From assembly GCA_029547185.1 (NCBI GenBank), contig JAKPPU010000004.1:124001-188000 (forward strand): a stretch of 64,000 nt of DNA, written 5' to 3'. The position numbers and the translations under genes were made by a program. The notes under the pieces are model-generated. The model searched no databases and was not told the DNA's origin. It saw only the letters and a list, made by a program, of their open reading frames with translations. This document shows, one piece after another, positions 8,945 through 17,547 of the stretch. Each line of letters begins with the position of its first letter. Position 1 is the stretch's first letter. Source of the DNA: Deltaproteobacteria bacterium (GTDB taxonomy: Bacteria > Desulfobacterota > Desulfomonilia > UBA1062).

Positions 8945-8973
8945 TTGCGACTCCTGCCGGGGATTTCTATAAT
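8945..8973 (+). promoter_or_regulatory. Sigma70-type promoter for a leaderless transcript
   Basis: TTGCGA at 8945-8950 and a perfect TATAAT at 8968-8973 are 17 bp apart. The ATG of the next gene is at 8981, 7 bp after the -10, which is where transcription should begin. The mRNA would have no 5' leader, and no ribosome site is visible. Confidence 0.65.
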
Positions 8974-8980
8974 ATTCATC

Positions 8981-9670
8981 ATGAGCGATACCCGCACGCT
9001 CCCGGAATCTGAGTCGGGAAGAAAGACAGCGGCTCAAGTACGGCTCGCCCGGGCCATGACCCACGAACTGAGGAATTCCCTGATGGTCATCGGCAGCATG
9101 GTGCGCAGGATCGTCCGCACGAATCCCGAGGCAGCAACGGGCGAAACCTACGACGCCCTCATGTCTTCGATCGAGAGGATGGAGCTCGTCCTCAAGGACG
9201 TGGATGCATTCATCAGCACGCCCCTGCCGGTGATGAAGCTGCAGAGGATAGACGATCTCATCGAGGCAGAGCTGGAAGCATCGAACCCGCAATTGCAGGA
9301 GAAATCCATCCGCCCGATCATCTCCGTCAGCAACCCGAACATCATGGCCCCGGTGGATGCCCATCTCCTGAGAAAGGCCGTATCCATGATCATCAGAGAG
9401 ATCATCCCCTCCCTTGCCGGTGGGGCGGTCCTGCATATCACCGTGTACGACAGAGACAGGGACATCGAGATCCTGTTCGGGGAGGCAGCCTCCTGCGGCC
9501 GGCTCTGCGATCTCTACGATCCACGGCTTGAATCGAGGCACTGGAGCACGAGCCTCTGCCTGAGCACCGCGCACAAGATATTCACGGACCATGGCGGGAA
9601 GATGCTCCTCGATCCCGATTCCCGCACCGCCTTTCCTATCCTCGTAAGGATCCCCCGCAGCAGCTTCTGA
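8981..9670 (+). CDS. Degenerate histidine kinase-like protein
   Basis: 229 residues. A HisKA-like H-box is present (RAMTHELRNSLMVIGSMVRR, phospho-acceptor H in the HELRN core). The following ATPase-like part keeps the fold outline (VDAHLLRKAVSMIIREI; a final HGGKMLL segment). The N-box asparagine and the DxGxG loop are not recognisable (FGEAASCGRLCDLYDP). It has no sensor, membrane segment or adjacent response regulator. It may be a phosphotransfer protein or pseudokinase that dimerises with other kinases rather than an active ATP-dependent enzyme. It is transcribed divergently from fmdB-like. Confidence 0.65.
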   Translation: MSDTRTLPESESGRKTAAQVRLARAMTHELRNSLMVIGSMVRRIVRTNPEAATGETYDALMSSIERMELVLKDVDAFISTPLPVMKLQRIDDLIEAELEASNPQLQEKSIRPIISVSNPNIMAPVDAHLLRKAVSMIIREIIPSLAGGAVLHITVYDRDRDIEILFGEAASCGRLCDLYDPRLESRHWSTSLCLSTAHKIFTDHGGKMLLDPDSRTAFPILVRIPRSSF

Positions 9671-9744
9671 AATGGTCCATGCCCGTGAGGCAGGCACGAA
9701 TTGTCAATGGCTTTAATCGCGGGTAACCGGTTCCTGCCTCTGCC

Positions 9745-10161
9745 TTACATGACCGACATGATTTTGGTCAGCCTGGTGAGCTTGACCGGGTGGGCCAGCA
9801 TTCCTTCGACCTTGAGCTCTCCGCTTATGAGCTGCTTGAGCACGGCCATACCGGCCTCGTCAAAGTAATAGGGCAGACCGAACTTGATGGTGATGGAATT
9901 CAAGCCCACGACCTTGTCCGAGTCGGTCCTTATGACCAAGTCAGGCTTTCCGACGATGCCCTGCTCTATTTTGAGCCTTCCGCCCTGGAAGAAGAGCGTG
10001 ACCGCTGCCTCGATATCCTTCAGATCGATGCCGATCGCGCCGCAGAGGTTGTTGAAGGTTTTCATTTTCTCAGGCCTCTGCTTGAGGTTCGACTCGATCA
10101 GCTCGCTCAGGATAAAGGAAAAGGGGACCTCGGATGCGTTGTTTTCAATCAGATTGTCCAT
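9745..10161 (-). CDS. SCP2 sterol-carrier-like protein (copy 1)
   Basis: 138 residues with strong ribosome site aaaggagg. The sequence fits the SCP2/sterol-transfer fold, a small domain with a hydrophobic tunnel: TLFFQGGRLKIEQG, DLVIRTDSDKVVGL and an LISGELKVEGML helix. In anaerobic bacteria such proteins often accompany enzymes acting on hydrophobic aldehydes, alcohols or CoA esters. It is the last gene of the leftward AOR operon and a distant relative of the SCP2-like gene at 11536; the shared pattern is a GxLKxxG-type C-terminal motif. Confidence 0.75.
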   Translation of the reverse strand: MDNLIENNASEVPFSFILSELIESNLKQRPEKMKTFNNLCGAIGIDLKDIEAAVTLFFQGGRLKIEQGIVGKPDLVIRTDSDKVVGLNSITIKFGLPYYFDEAGMAVLKQLISGELKVEGMLAHPVKLTRLTKIMSVM

Positions 10162-10239
10162 ATCCTGTATTCCTCCTTTACATGGCGGGGACGGCAGGGG
10201 AGGCGGGATGGCGATGTCCGGCCTGCCGTCCTCGTCCCA

Positions 10240-11406
10240 TCACAACACCTTCTCGAAGATACCCAAAATCTCCGAAGCGTCCATGACAAGCCTCGGGTTG
10301 TTGACGATCGCTCCGTCCGAGAGGCTCATGTCCGCTGCCTTTTCGATATCGGCCTGTTTTACGCCGAACTCGGAGAGCTTCTGCGGATGAGAGATCTTGT
10401 TGCGCGTGAAGTCTCTCATGGCCTCGATGGCGGCCTTTGCAGCCTCGAGATCGTCCATGCCCTTCTCCCGCACGCCGATGGCCTCCGCCATCATGGCGTA
10501 GCCTTCCTGAGCCTCTTCCACATTGAACTCCATGCAGTCCGCCAGCAGGATGCCGTTCGCGATGCCGTGCGGAACATGGGCCACAGCTCCGATGGAATGG
10601 GCCATGGCATGAACGTTTCCCACCATGGCATTCCCGAAGGCCCAGCCGGCTAAGGTTGCTGCGATCTGCACCTGGCCCCGAGCGTGGAGGTCCGATCCGT
10701 TCTCCACGCAGACAGGCAGGTATTTGAACAGGAGCCTGATTGCGTGGAGCGCAAGCCCGTCCGTTACGGGCTCATGCTGCAGCGAATGGAGGGCCTCGAC
10801 GGCGTGGGTCATGGCGTCCATCCCGGTGCTCGCCGTGAGGAGCTTGGGAAGCTTCTCGGTCATCTTCGGGTCGAGGACGGCAAGCCTGGGGGCATTGTAG
10901 TTTTCCACCAGCAGGCGCTTCTGGCCCATCTCTTTGTCCATGATCACGGCAGCGGTCGTGACCTCGCTGCCGGTCCCGGCCGTCGTGGGGATGACGATGT
11001 GAGGCGTCTGGAGCCTGCTCAGGAGCTGGATGCCGTTGAAGTCGCGCAGGGACCCTCCCTCGGTCAGGAGGATGCACATGCCCTTGGCCGTGTCGATGGC
11101 GCTCCCCCCGCCCACGCTGATGACCGTATCAGCGCCGTTCTTGCGGGCGAACTCGGCGCCGGCATCTACCACCTCGACGCCCGTGTCCTGGGGGATGTCG
11201 CTGAATACGCCCACGCACTTGTTTCCGAGGGCCTTGCAGACAGGATCGACGAGCCCTGCACCGAGGACCCCCTTGTCGGTCACCACCACCGCCTTCGTGC
11301 CGCCGAAGGCCCCCATCTCGATCTCGACATCCTTGGCAACACCGGCGCCGAAGACGATTTTCGTGGGCCCGAAATAATTGAACGATAAATCAGAATCATA
11401 TCCCAT
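10240..11406 (-). CDS. Iron-containing alcohol dehydrogenase
   Basis: 388 residues with ribosome site aaaggagat. Group III (Fe-dependent) alcohol dehydrogenase: the nucleotide site GGGSAIDTAKG is near residue 95, TTAGTGSEVT near 140, and the metal-binding helix has HAMAHSIG and HVPHG. These enzymes interconvert alcohols and aldehydes with NAD(P)H. In this operon it probably works on the same aldehyde pool as the upstream AOR, so alcohol can be oxidised to aldehyde and then to acid with ferredoxin as acceptor. The substrate is not deducible. Confidence 0.9.
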   Translation of the reverse strand: MGYDSDLSFNYFGPTKIVFGAGVAKDVEIEMGAFGGTKAVVVTDKGVLGAGLVDPVCKALGNKCVGVFSDIPQDTGVEVVDAGAEFARKNGADTVISVGGGSAIDTAKGMCILLTEGGSLRDFNGIQLLSRLQTPHIVIPTTAGTGSEVTTAAVIMDKEMGQKRLLVENYNAPRLAVLDPKMTEKLPKLLTASTGMDAMTHAVEALHSLQHEPVTDGLALHAIRLLFKYLPVCVENGSDLHARGQVQIAATLAGWAFGNAMVGNVHAMAHSIGAVAHVPHGIANGILLADCMEFNVEEAQEGYAMMAEAIGVREKGMDDLEAAKAAIEAMRDFTRNKISHPQKLSEFGVKQADIEKAADMSLSDGAIVNNPRLVMDASEILGIFEKVL

Positions 11407-11535
11407 AGATATCTCCTTTTCCCCGGACCGTTACCCCACCATGTCCGTAAGGGTCCGTAAGGCCCGGCAGTGCGGTCCGGGATCATGCCGATGACCGCAC
11501 CGGGGCTAAAAAGTTAATGCAGGAACAAGGGGCCT

Positions 11536-11961
11536 CTAATTCGCGTCATCCGGCCATAGGGTATCGACCTTGCCCAGGAGATCGATGACCTTGTTGACGG
11601 TCTTGATGTTTCTCACCACGTAGGGAAGATCGCCCTTCATCTTGAGCTTGCCCTGAAGGAGGGCTTTCGTTGCATCGAGCTCTTTGAAGGCGACCTGCTT
11701 CCAGCGGGCGTAGTCCCCGGTCATGACGAACTTGGCGCTGTCCGCCTTTGCCTTGTCGCACACGACGAACTCGCCCACGTCTCCATGCCAGTAATCCATG
11801 AACAGATAGATCACCTCGGGAACGTTCTTCGACGGGTCCGGATTCACGACCAGGGAAACGCTTCCTTCCCAGTCCTTGGCGATGGTCTTGTATTCCGGAT
11901 CAGCCTGAATAGCCGCCTTGTATGCATCCATCCATTCCTGAGTCATTGCCTTTACAGCCAT
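11536..11961 (-). CDS. SCP2-like protein (copy 2)
   Basis: 141 residues. The pattern is SCP2-like: an N-terminal helix (MTQEWMDAYKAAIQ), a beta sheet core (GSVSLVVNPDP, EFVVCDKAKADSAKFVMTG), then an amphipathic helix and LLQGKLKMKGD. It sits between AOR and the alcohol dehydrogenase on the same strand with short gaps. A role as carrier of a hydrophobic aldehyde or alcohol between the two enzymes is inferred from position only. Confidence 0.72.
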   Translation of the reverse strand: MAVKAMTQEWMDAYKAAIQADPEYKTIAKDWEGSVSLVVNPDPSKNVPEVIYLFMDYWHGDVGEFVVCDKAKADSAKFVMTGDYARWKQVAFKELDATKALLQGKLKMKGDLPYVVRNIKTVNKVIDLLGKVDTLWPDDAN

Positions 11962-11986
11962 TATTCATACCTCCTGATTTTATTTT

Positions 11987-13846
11987 TTATTGGTAAAGTC
12001 TCGCTTTAAGCTCATCGAGTCCGAGCTCGACGAGCTTTTCCTCTTTCGGAAAGCCCCGCTCGTCAAGACCCCTGAACGCGTAGTATTCTCTCAGGAGCAG
12101 CTCCATATCGGGCACCGACCCTGCCGCCCCTCCCTCTTCGAGCGCGGTCATGATCCGCTTGGGGAGGACGTCGTCCTTTTTCGTGATGCCGAGCAGGTTG
12201 TTGAACCCGCGCTTGAGGGTCCAGTCGCGCATGCCCGACTTCATGAGGTCCGCAAAGGTGAAGCCAAAGCCGGTGACGGCATTGAATACCTCCAGGAGCG
12301 TTTCGGGCCTTACGATATAAGCGACGTAGTGACAGATGGAGAGAGAGTTGGCGAGAATGCCGTAATTCTCGGAGTTGTAGACGAGGGCGGCCTTCCCCTC
12401 GCTCGTGGTGCCCTGGTAGTCGTCCTTCATATCGAAGAGCTGCGGCCAGGACGCCATGCCCTGCTCGGTCGCCATGGCGAAATGCTGGAGGTGGCATGCA
12501 CCCCGGTTCGACATCATGTAGGCAAGACCCATGCCGTGGAAGCCGCGGGGGTCGTGCATGGGGGCCTCGAGCCCCTTGACGTGGACCACCGCATCGATGG
12601 CGTCCCCGCCGATCTTCCTGGCGGCCCTCACCGCTCCCTCGGCAAGGATGTCTCCGAAACCTTCCCGGTAGGCGATGGCCTTCACCAGGGCAAGCACGGC
12701 ATCCATGTTCCCCCAGGTGAGCTCGATCCCCTTGAGGTCGTCCCTGCTGATCGTGCCTTTCTCATAGAGCTCCATGGCCATGGCAATGGCGGAGCCGCAG
12801 CTGATGGTGTCCATTCCGTAGCGGTTGCAGAGCTCGTTCGCCTTGATTACGGCGGTCAGGTCGGGGTTCATCATCATGGTGCCGAACACGGCGCAGGTCT
12901 CGTATTCGGGGCCCGGACCTTCTTCGGATGTGTACTTGCCGTCGTCGACCTTGACCACCCGCTTGCAGGCGACGGGGCAATTGACGCAGGCATGCGCCTT
13001 CGTGAGATATTTCTCCCGCATGGTGGGGCCGCTTAAGCTGCTCGCGAGCTCGTACTCTCCTCCCGAGGTCCAGTTCTTCACTGGAACGTCGCCCGTCACC
13101 ATTCCGAGGTCCATGTTCGCGTCCGATCCCATGAGGTGAAGGCCCTCGGTAAGGGCGGAGTCTTTGATCTCCTGCATTGCCTGCTTCTGGGCTGCCTTGA
13201 ACTTCTCCTCGTCGGCCTTGCCGACCTTGCCCGTGCCTTTGACCGTGACGGCCTTGAGGTTTTTCGATCCCATGACCGCGCCCAGGCCTGCCCTGCCGCT
13301 GAAATGCCCCTTGTCGTTGCCGATGGCGGCGATCCTCACGAGGTGCTCGCCTGCCTGGCCTATGACGAGGGCCTTTACAGACTTCTCCTGCTCCTTGATG
13401 AGGTCGGTCGCCTCGTAGATGTCCTTTCCCCAGAGGTGTGAGGCATCGGTCAGCTCGGCCTTCCCGTCGGTTATGGAGAGGCAGACCGGCGAGTCCGCCC
13501 TGCCCTCGATGACGACGCCGTCATATCCTGCCCTCTTGAGGTCCGGCCCGAAGGTCCCCCCGCAGGCCGACTCTGCCCAGATGCCTGTCTGAGGCGACTT
13601 CGAGCAGATCGTGAACCGCGAGGTCCCTGGAAACCCTGTCCCCACGAGGGGGCCTGTCATGATCATGAGAGGGTTTCCCGGAGAGAGCGGATCGACGGTT
13701 AGGTCGTACCTGTCGAGGAAGAGCTTGGCAGCGAGGCAGCTCCCGCCGATATATTTTCCCAATTCCTGACTATCTATGCTGAAGTCCCGGCATTCCCCAG
13801 ACGACAGATTCACCAAGAGAAACTTCCCGGTATATCCTCCTGCCAT
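11987..13846 (-). CDS. aor: Tungsten-dependent aldehyde:ferredoxin oxidoreductase
   Basis: 619 residues with strong ribosome site (aaaggagg). Full-length AOR: N-terminal GYTGKFLLVNLSSG, the TGFPGTSRF and WAESACGGTFGP segments that line the pterin site, a 4Fe-4S motif CVNCPVACKR, and a later cysteine in LSICHY as the fourth ligand. AOR oxidises aldehydes to acids, or reverses this using low-potential ferredoxin. It opens a four-gene leftward operon with two SCP2-like carriers and an iron alcohol dehydrogenase. No MoaD-like companion is visible. Confidence 0.93.
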   Translation of the reverse strand: MAGGYTGKFLLVNLSSGECRDFSIDSQELGKYIGGSCLAAKLFLDRYDLTVDPLSPGNPLMIMTGPLVGTGFPGTSRFTICSKSPQTGIWAESACGGTFGPDLKRAGYDGVVIEGRADSPVCLSITDGKAELTDASHLWGKDIYEATDLIKEQEKSVKALVIGQAGEHLVRIAAIGNDKGHFSGRAGLGAVMGSKNLKAVTVKGTGKVGKADEEKFKAAQKQAMQEIKDSALTEGLHLMGSDANMDLGMVTGDVPVKNWTSGGEYELASSLSGPTMREKYLTKAHACVNCPVACKRVVKVDDGKYTSEEGPGPEYETCAVFGTMMMNPDLTAVIKANELCNRYGMDTISCGSAIAMAMELYEKGTISRDDLKGIELTWGNMDAVLALVKAIAYREGFGDILAEGAVRAARKIGGDAIDAVVHVKGLEAPMHDPRGFHGMGLAYMMSNRGACHLQHFAMATEQGMASWPQLFDMKDDYQGTTSEGKAALVYNSENYGILANSLSICHYVAYIVRPETLLEVFNAVTGFGFTFADLMKSGMRDWTLKRGFNNLLGITKKDDVLPKRIMTALEEGGAAGSVPDMELLLREYYAFRGLDERGFPKEEKLVELGLDELKARLYQ

Positions 13847-13882
13847 ACGGAACCTCCTTTGGATAGAAAAGTACGAATATAT

Positions 13883-13910
13883 ATAATAATCTCCAAACAG
13901 TTAAGGTCAA
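13883..13910 (-). promoter_or_regulatory. Probable promoter of the AOR operon
   Basis: On the minus strand TTGACC (13905-13910) is followed after 16 bp by TATTAT (13883-13888), in an AT-rich patch. The AOR start is ~37 bp downstream with its own ribosome site at 13848-13860. Confidence 0.6.
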
Positions 13911-14090
13911 TCGAGCACCGTCTGAAACTTCTGTCCAAGCACACTGAAAATCCCTGTAGTGTGACATATTATACATGAAATTACAGAATACCGGATCGAT
14001 GGCCCCGGTGCCCGAATTTCTCGCCGATTCGGACACGACTCATGTGTGCCCAGGCTCGGGAAAGGGAAGCGGCAGCCCTGAGGAAGACCC

Positions 14091-14756
14091 TCAGTGCTCC
14101 TCTGCCCAGCGGACAGCGAAACGGACGAGCTCTGCGGCGTTCTTCAGGTGGAGCTTTTCCTTGATCCTCTCGCGGTAGGTGCTGATCGTCCTCACGCTCA
14201 GGCGCATCCGGTCTGCGATCTCGCCCGTGGAGCAGCCCTCACCGATCATCCTCAGCACGGTAAACTCGCGGTCTGAGAGGGTCTCGATCGGGGACTTCTC
14301 GAGGGAGTCCTGGCCCGTCCGCACCCTGTTGAGGAGGCCGGTCATGATGTTCTGGCTCACATAGATGTTGCCCATAAGGATGTGGCGTATGGCCTTGACG
14401 ATCGACTTCGACGTCTCCTGCTTCATGATGTAGCCCTGGGCGCCTGCCTGGAGAGACCGCTCGGCATAGAGGAGCTCGTCGTGCATCGAGAGCACGAGGA
14501 CCTTCATTCCCCTGCGGGATGCGCCGATCTCCCTGATGAGGTCGAGGCCGTTGCTTTCTTTAAGAGTGATGTCGACGATCGCCATGTCCGGATTCATCTC
14601 CTCCATGAGCGACCGCGCCGTGCTCACGTCGTCGGCCTCGCCGCAGACGTGCAGGTCCGGCTCGTGATTGATGAGCTCCCTGATCCCGAGACGGAACACC
14701 TCGTGATCCTCCACGATCAGTATCTTGACCTTACCGGTATCACCCATAGTCTGCAT
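14091..14756 (-). CDS. NarL/LuxR-family response regulator
   Basis: About 221 residues. The receiver domain has acidic pocket VEDHE and phospho-acceptor Asp in MAIVDITL (about residue 62), with conserved Ser and Lys further on. The C-terminal LuxR helix-turn-helix reads LSDREFTVLRMIGEG, RMRLSVRTISTYRERIKEKL. The ATG at 14756-14754 overlaps the kinase stop (TGATG), giving translational coupling. The partner is the sensor kinase just upstream. Target genes are unknown; the divergent AOR operon is the nearest candidate. Confidence 0.92.
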   Translation of the reverse strand: MQTMGDTGKVKILIVEDHEVFRLGIRELINHEPDLHVCGEADDVSTARSLMEEMNPDMAIVDITLKESNGLDLIREIGASRRGMKVLVLSMHDELLYAERSLQAGAQGYIMKQETSKSIVKAIRHILMGNIYVSQNIMTGLLNRVRTGQDSLEKSPIETLSDREFTVLRMIGEGCSTGEIADRMRLSVRTISTYRERIKEKLHLKNAAELVRFAVRWAEEH

Positions 14757-16624
14757 CACCCCACTGCTGGCTGCTTCCGGGCTTCATGCCTGAACGACAG
14801 GGTAACGGCCGTGCCCTCGTCCGGATTGCTCTCGATGTGCAAGTCCGCTCCGATCATCTGGGCGCGGAACGCCATGATCTTCAGGCCCATGCCCTGCGTG
14901 GCCTCTTTCCTGTCCATGCCCTTCCCGTTGTCCTCGATGGTGATCGTCACGATGCTGCCGTCGTACAAGAGCCCGATGTCGACCCTGTCTGCACGGCCGT
15001 GCCGTATGGCGTTATAGACCGCCTCGTGGACGATGTAGTAGATGTGCGTCGAGACCGAGATGTCGTCCACCAGGATGGACTCGCAGTAGTTGAACGTGCA
15101 GGCGATCCTGTACACCTCGCGGACGTTCGATGCTATCTCCTGCAGCAGTGACTCGAGCCCGTGGTCGGCGAGAAACACCGGGCACAGTCCCCGGGAGAGC
15201 CTCCTCGTCTTCAGGATCGCCTCCTCGATGAGGAGCCTGATCTTCTCGACCTCGTCCGTGGACGGGACGATCTTCTCTTCGAGTTTTTTCTTGAGCAGCT
15301 CGCTCATCACCTCGATCCCGATGAGATGGGGCCCGAGGTCGTCGTGGAGCACCTGGCCGATCTTCTGCCTCTCGCGCTCGCCGATGGTCAGGATCTTCCG
15401 CTCGAGGATCTTTTTCTCGGTCACGTCTTCGATGGTGGCGATCATGCACGGCTCGTGCAGAAGCGTGATGATCTCCGCAGAGATCGTGACCATGCGGATC
15501 TCTCCGCTCCTCTTGCAGAATTCCGTATCAAAGCCTCTGATCTGGCCGTTGCCTGCGAGCGTGCCTATCATCCTCTCGTAGTCGTCCACCGATCTGAACA
15601 GGCCCATGTCCCGGATGCTCCTGCCCGTGGTCTCTTCCCTCGAATACCCCGATATCTTGGTGAAGCTCTCGTTCACGTTGAGAAAGTATCCTCCGTCGAT
15701 CTTCCATATGACGATTCCCACGGGGGACGACCGGAAGGCCTTCGAGAACATCTCTTCCGAGTTGCGCAGGGAATGGGCGAGGACGTTCACGGACTGGCTG
15801 ATGACCCCGATCTCCCCCTTTGTGAGCAGGGGGATGGGTTCGACGTTCAGGTTTCCCTTTTCGAGCTCTTCGAGGCTCTTGACCGTGAGCGCCAGGCCCG
15901 AGCGGATCCCGGCATTGGACTCGTAGACCGTAACGAAGATCGCCGCCAGGGAGAGCGAGAGGATGATGAAGACATGGAAGCTCAAGTCCGTAAACCGTAT
16001 CGCGTCGGCGTTCGAGATGAAGAGAAAATGGCCGAGGGTCACGAGCGGTATGATGAGGATGGAGACCACGATGAGCGTGGTCCGCAAGGATACGCTGAAG
16101 AGCTTGTACATATGCCGCGGGATGTAGACGCCCCTGATCCTCTCGTCCATGAGCACAGGCGACAGGAGATGCTCGGTGGTGCTGTAGGAAATGATGCTGT
16201 TGATGGGAATGCACAGGAGCAGGATGAAGAATGCAGGCAGAGTCTCGGGCCACCCGAGGTCGACGAACGACCTCGTGACGAAATAGCAGCAGATGAGGCC
16301 GAATATCCACCGCAGGATGATGATGGTGCTCTCGCTCCGGGGGTACGACAGGAGCTTGAGCTTGATCTCCGCAAGTTCCGCCCCCTTCGTGTCCAGCGCG
16401 CCCAGGATGTGCGAGAGCTTCCAGATCCTCACGAACATGCCGAAGAGCGTGGCGAGCGATGCCGCGACGACCGCCGAGAGGATGAGATACCTGAGCTTTT
16501 CTCCCGTATATCTGCCGGCAATGGTGCCGTAGTATACAGCGAGGGGAACGACGATGATGTTTATGTAGAGCTCGAGCCGTATGGTGAGCTGTGCTATGAG
16601 TCCCCTCGCCGATATCATACCCAT
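14756..16624 (-). CDS. Membrane sensor histidine kinase with HAMP-like and PAS domains (NarX/DegS class)
   Basis: About 622 residues from the ATG at 16624 (16618 is equally possible). The first ~240 residues contain about six hydrophobic segments (for example LYINIIVVPLAVYYGTIAG; FFILLLCIPINSII). A HAMP-like linker (LEELEKGNLNVEPIPL) and a PAS domain follow (SPVGIVIWKIDGG, SGYSREETTGRS). Then comes the HisKA_3 box GERERQKIGQVLHDDLG and a complete ATPase with N-box HEAVYNAIRHG and DNGKGM. This class phosphorylates NarL-type regulators, here the coupled downstream gene. The signal is not evident. Confidence 0.9.
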   Translation of the reverse strand: MGMISARGLIAQLTIRLELYINIIVVPLAVYYGTIAGRYTGEKLRYLILSAVVAASLATLFGMFVRIWKLSHILGALDTKGAELAEIKLKLLSYPRSESTIIILRWIFGLICCYFVTRSFVDLGWPETLPAFFILLLCIPINSIISYSTTEHLLSPVLMDERIRGVYIPRHMYKLFSVSLRTTLIVVSILIIPLVTLGHFLFISNADAIRFTDLSFHVFIILSLSLAAIFVTVYESNAGIRSGLALTVKSLEELEKGNLNVEPIPLLTKGEIGVISQSVNVLAHSLRNSEEMFSKAFRSSPVGIVIWKIDGGYFLNVNESFTKISGYSREETTGRSIRDMGLFRSVDDYERMIGTLAGNGQIRGFDTEFCKRSGEIRMVTISAEIITLLHEPCMIATIEDVTEKKILERKILTIGERERQKIGQVLHDDLGPHLIGIEVMSELLKKKLEEKIVPSTDEVEKIRLLIEEAILKTRRLSRGLCPVFLADHGLESLLQEIASNVREVYRIACTFNYCESILVDDISVSTHIYYIVHEAVYNAIRHGRADRVDIGLLYDGSIVTITIEDNGKGMDRKEATQGMGLKIMAFRAQMIGADLHIESNPDEGTAVTLSFRHEARKQPAVG

Positions 16625-16794
16625 GCCCCCAAAACGGCCTGCACTCCAAGGCCTCAAATGGAATTTCTCTCCAAGCCTTTATATACCCCAAAACATCCCG
16701 GCAGGGAACTGCCTGAATAGCAGGGTTTCAAGCCTCTTCAAGCGCGGAGGCCGGCATCGGGAAAGCGGCCCGGCCGCACGAAGGATTCACTCCC

Positions 16795-17340
16795 CTACGG
16801 GATGATGACCCCTGAGCATTCTTCCTGCATCCTTTCCGTGTATGCGATTATCTCATGGAGGAACTGGGGATTGTTGGTATAGATGGGCGACGTTATGATG
16901 TTCCCGTCCACGACGACCGGAACCTTGTGCTGGTAGTCTGCACCGGCATTCCGCAGGTCGGCCTCGAGGCTCCAGTAGGCAGTGACCCTCTTTCCCTTGA
17001 CGATGCCCGCGTTGATTAGGACCCAGGGGCCGTGGCACATGGCGGCGACCAGCTTTCTGCTCTCGAACATCTCCCGGATGAAACTTACGACCTCCGGAAT
17101 CGTGCGCAGCCTGTCAGGCGCGGCAACGCCCCCGGGGACCACCGTCAGATCGAAGGCGTCTGCACCGAGATCACGAACGGACATGGTGGCTCGTGCAGGC
17201 ACGCCGTACTCTCCGTGGACGGTCTGCCCGTCGGGGGTGGCCACATCGACGTGGTAACCGGCCTCCTGCAGCCGGTAATACGGATAGATGAACTCCTCAT
17301 CCTGAAAGCGTGGAGCCGTGATAATGACCGCTCTGGTCAT
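16795..17340 (-). CDS. DJ-1/PfpI family protein
   Basis: 181 residues with ribosome site aaggagg. The DJ-1/PfpI fold is clear: AVIITAPRFQDEEF, LTVVPGG and the nucleophile elbow AAMCHGPW, where the Cys is followed by His as in PfpI-type proteins, plus a conserved Glu near the N terminus (QDEEF). Members act as glyoxalase/deglycase-like or stress-protection enzymes; annotated protease activity is doubtful. It appears to be a single-gene unit. Confidence 0.88.
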   Translation of the reverse strand: MTRAVIITAPRFQDEEFIYPYYRLQEAGYHVDVATPDGQTVHGEYGVPARATMSVRDLGADAFDLTVVPGGVAAPDRLRTIPEVVSFIREMFESRKLVAAMCHGPWVLINAGIVKGKRVTAYWSLEADLRNAGADYQHKVPVVVDGNIITSPIYTNNPQFLHEIIAYTERMQEECSGVIIP

Positions 17341-17475
17341 GAGCTATCCTCCTTGTGGGCGAACTTCTTTCACTGCATGATCGGGGCAAGGCTGCCCTTT
17401 GGCTCCCTGTCCACCCGATGCCCATGGACGATGGCATCGAATGCCGAGAGCCTGTCTGCCGCTCAAGGGCGCATA

Positions 17476-17506
17476 GGCACCGGCAGATGAATCCTCTGCC
17501 GGTGCC
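17476..17506. terminator. Hairpin between lipoprotein and DJ-1 genes
   Basis: A perfect 12-bp stem (ggcaccggcaga with its complement) and 7-nt loop lies 42 bp beyond the end of the leftward lipoprotein gene. It is a likely factor-assisted or weak terminator; no long T-run is present on either side. Confidence 0.55.
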
Positions 17507-17547
17507 TTCTATTCACGGACGGGATTGGGGCTCCCGTCTGTCCTGCC

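Noticed and set aside
15161-16720. A 519-codon plus-strand frame opposite the sensor kinase
   Set aside because: Low-complexity D/E/R-rich product with no motif; the minus strand encodes a complete kinase.
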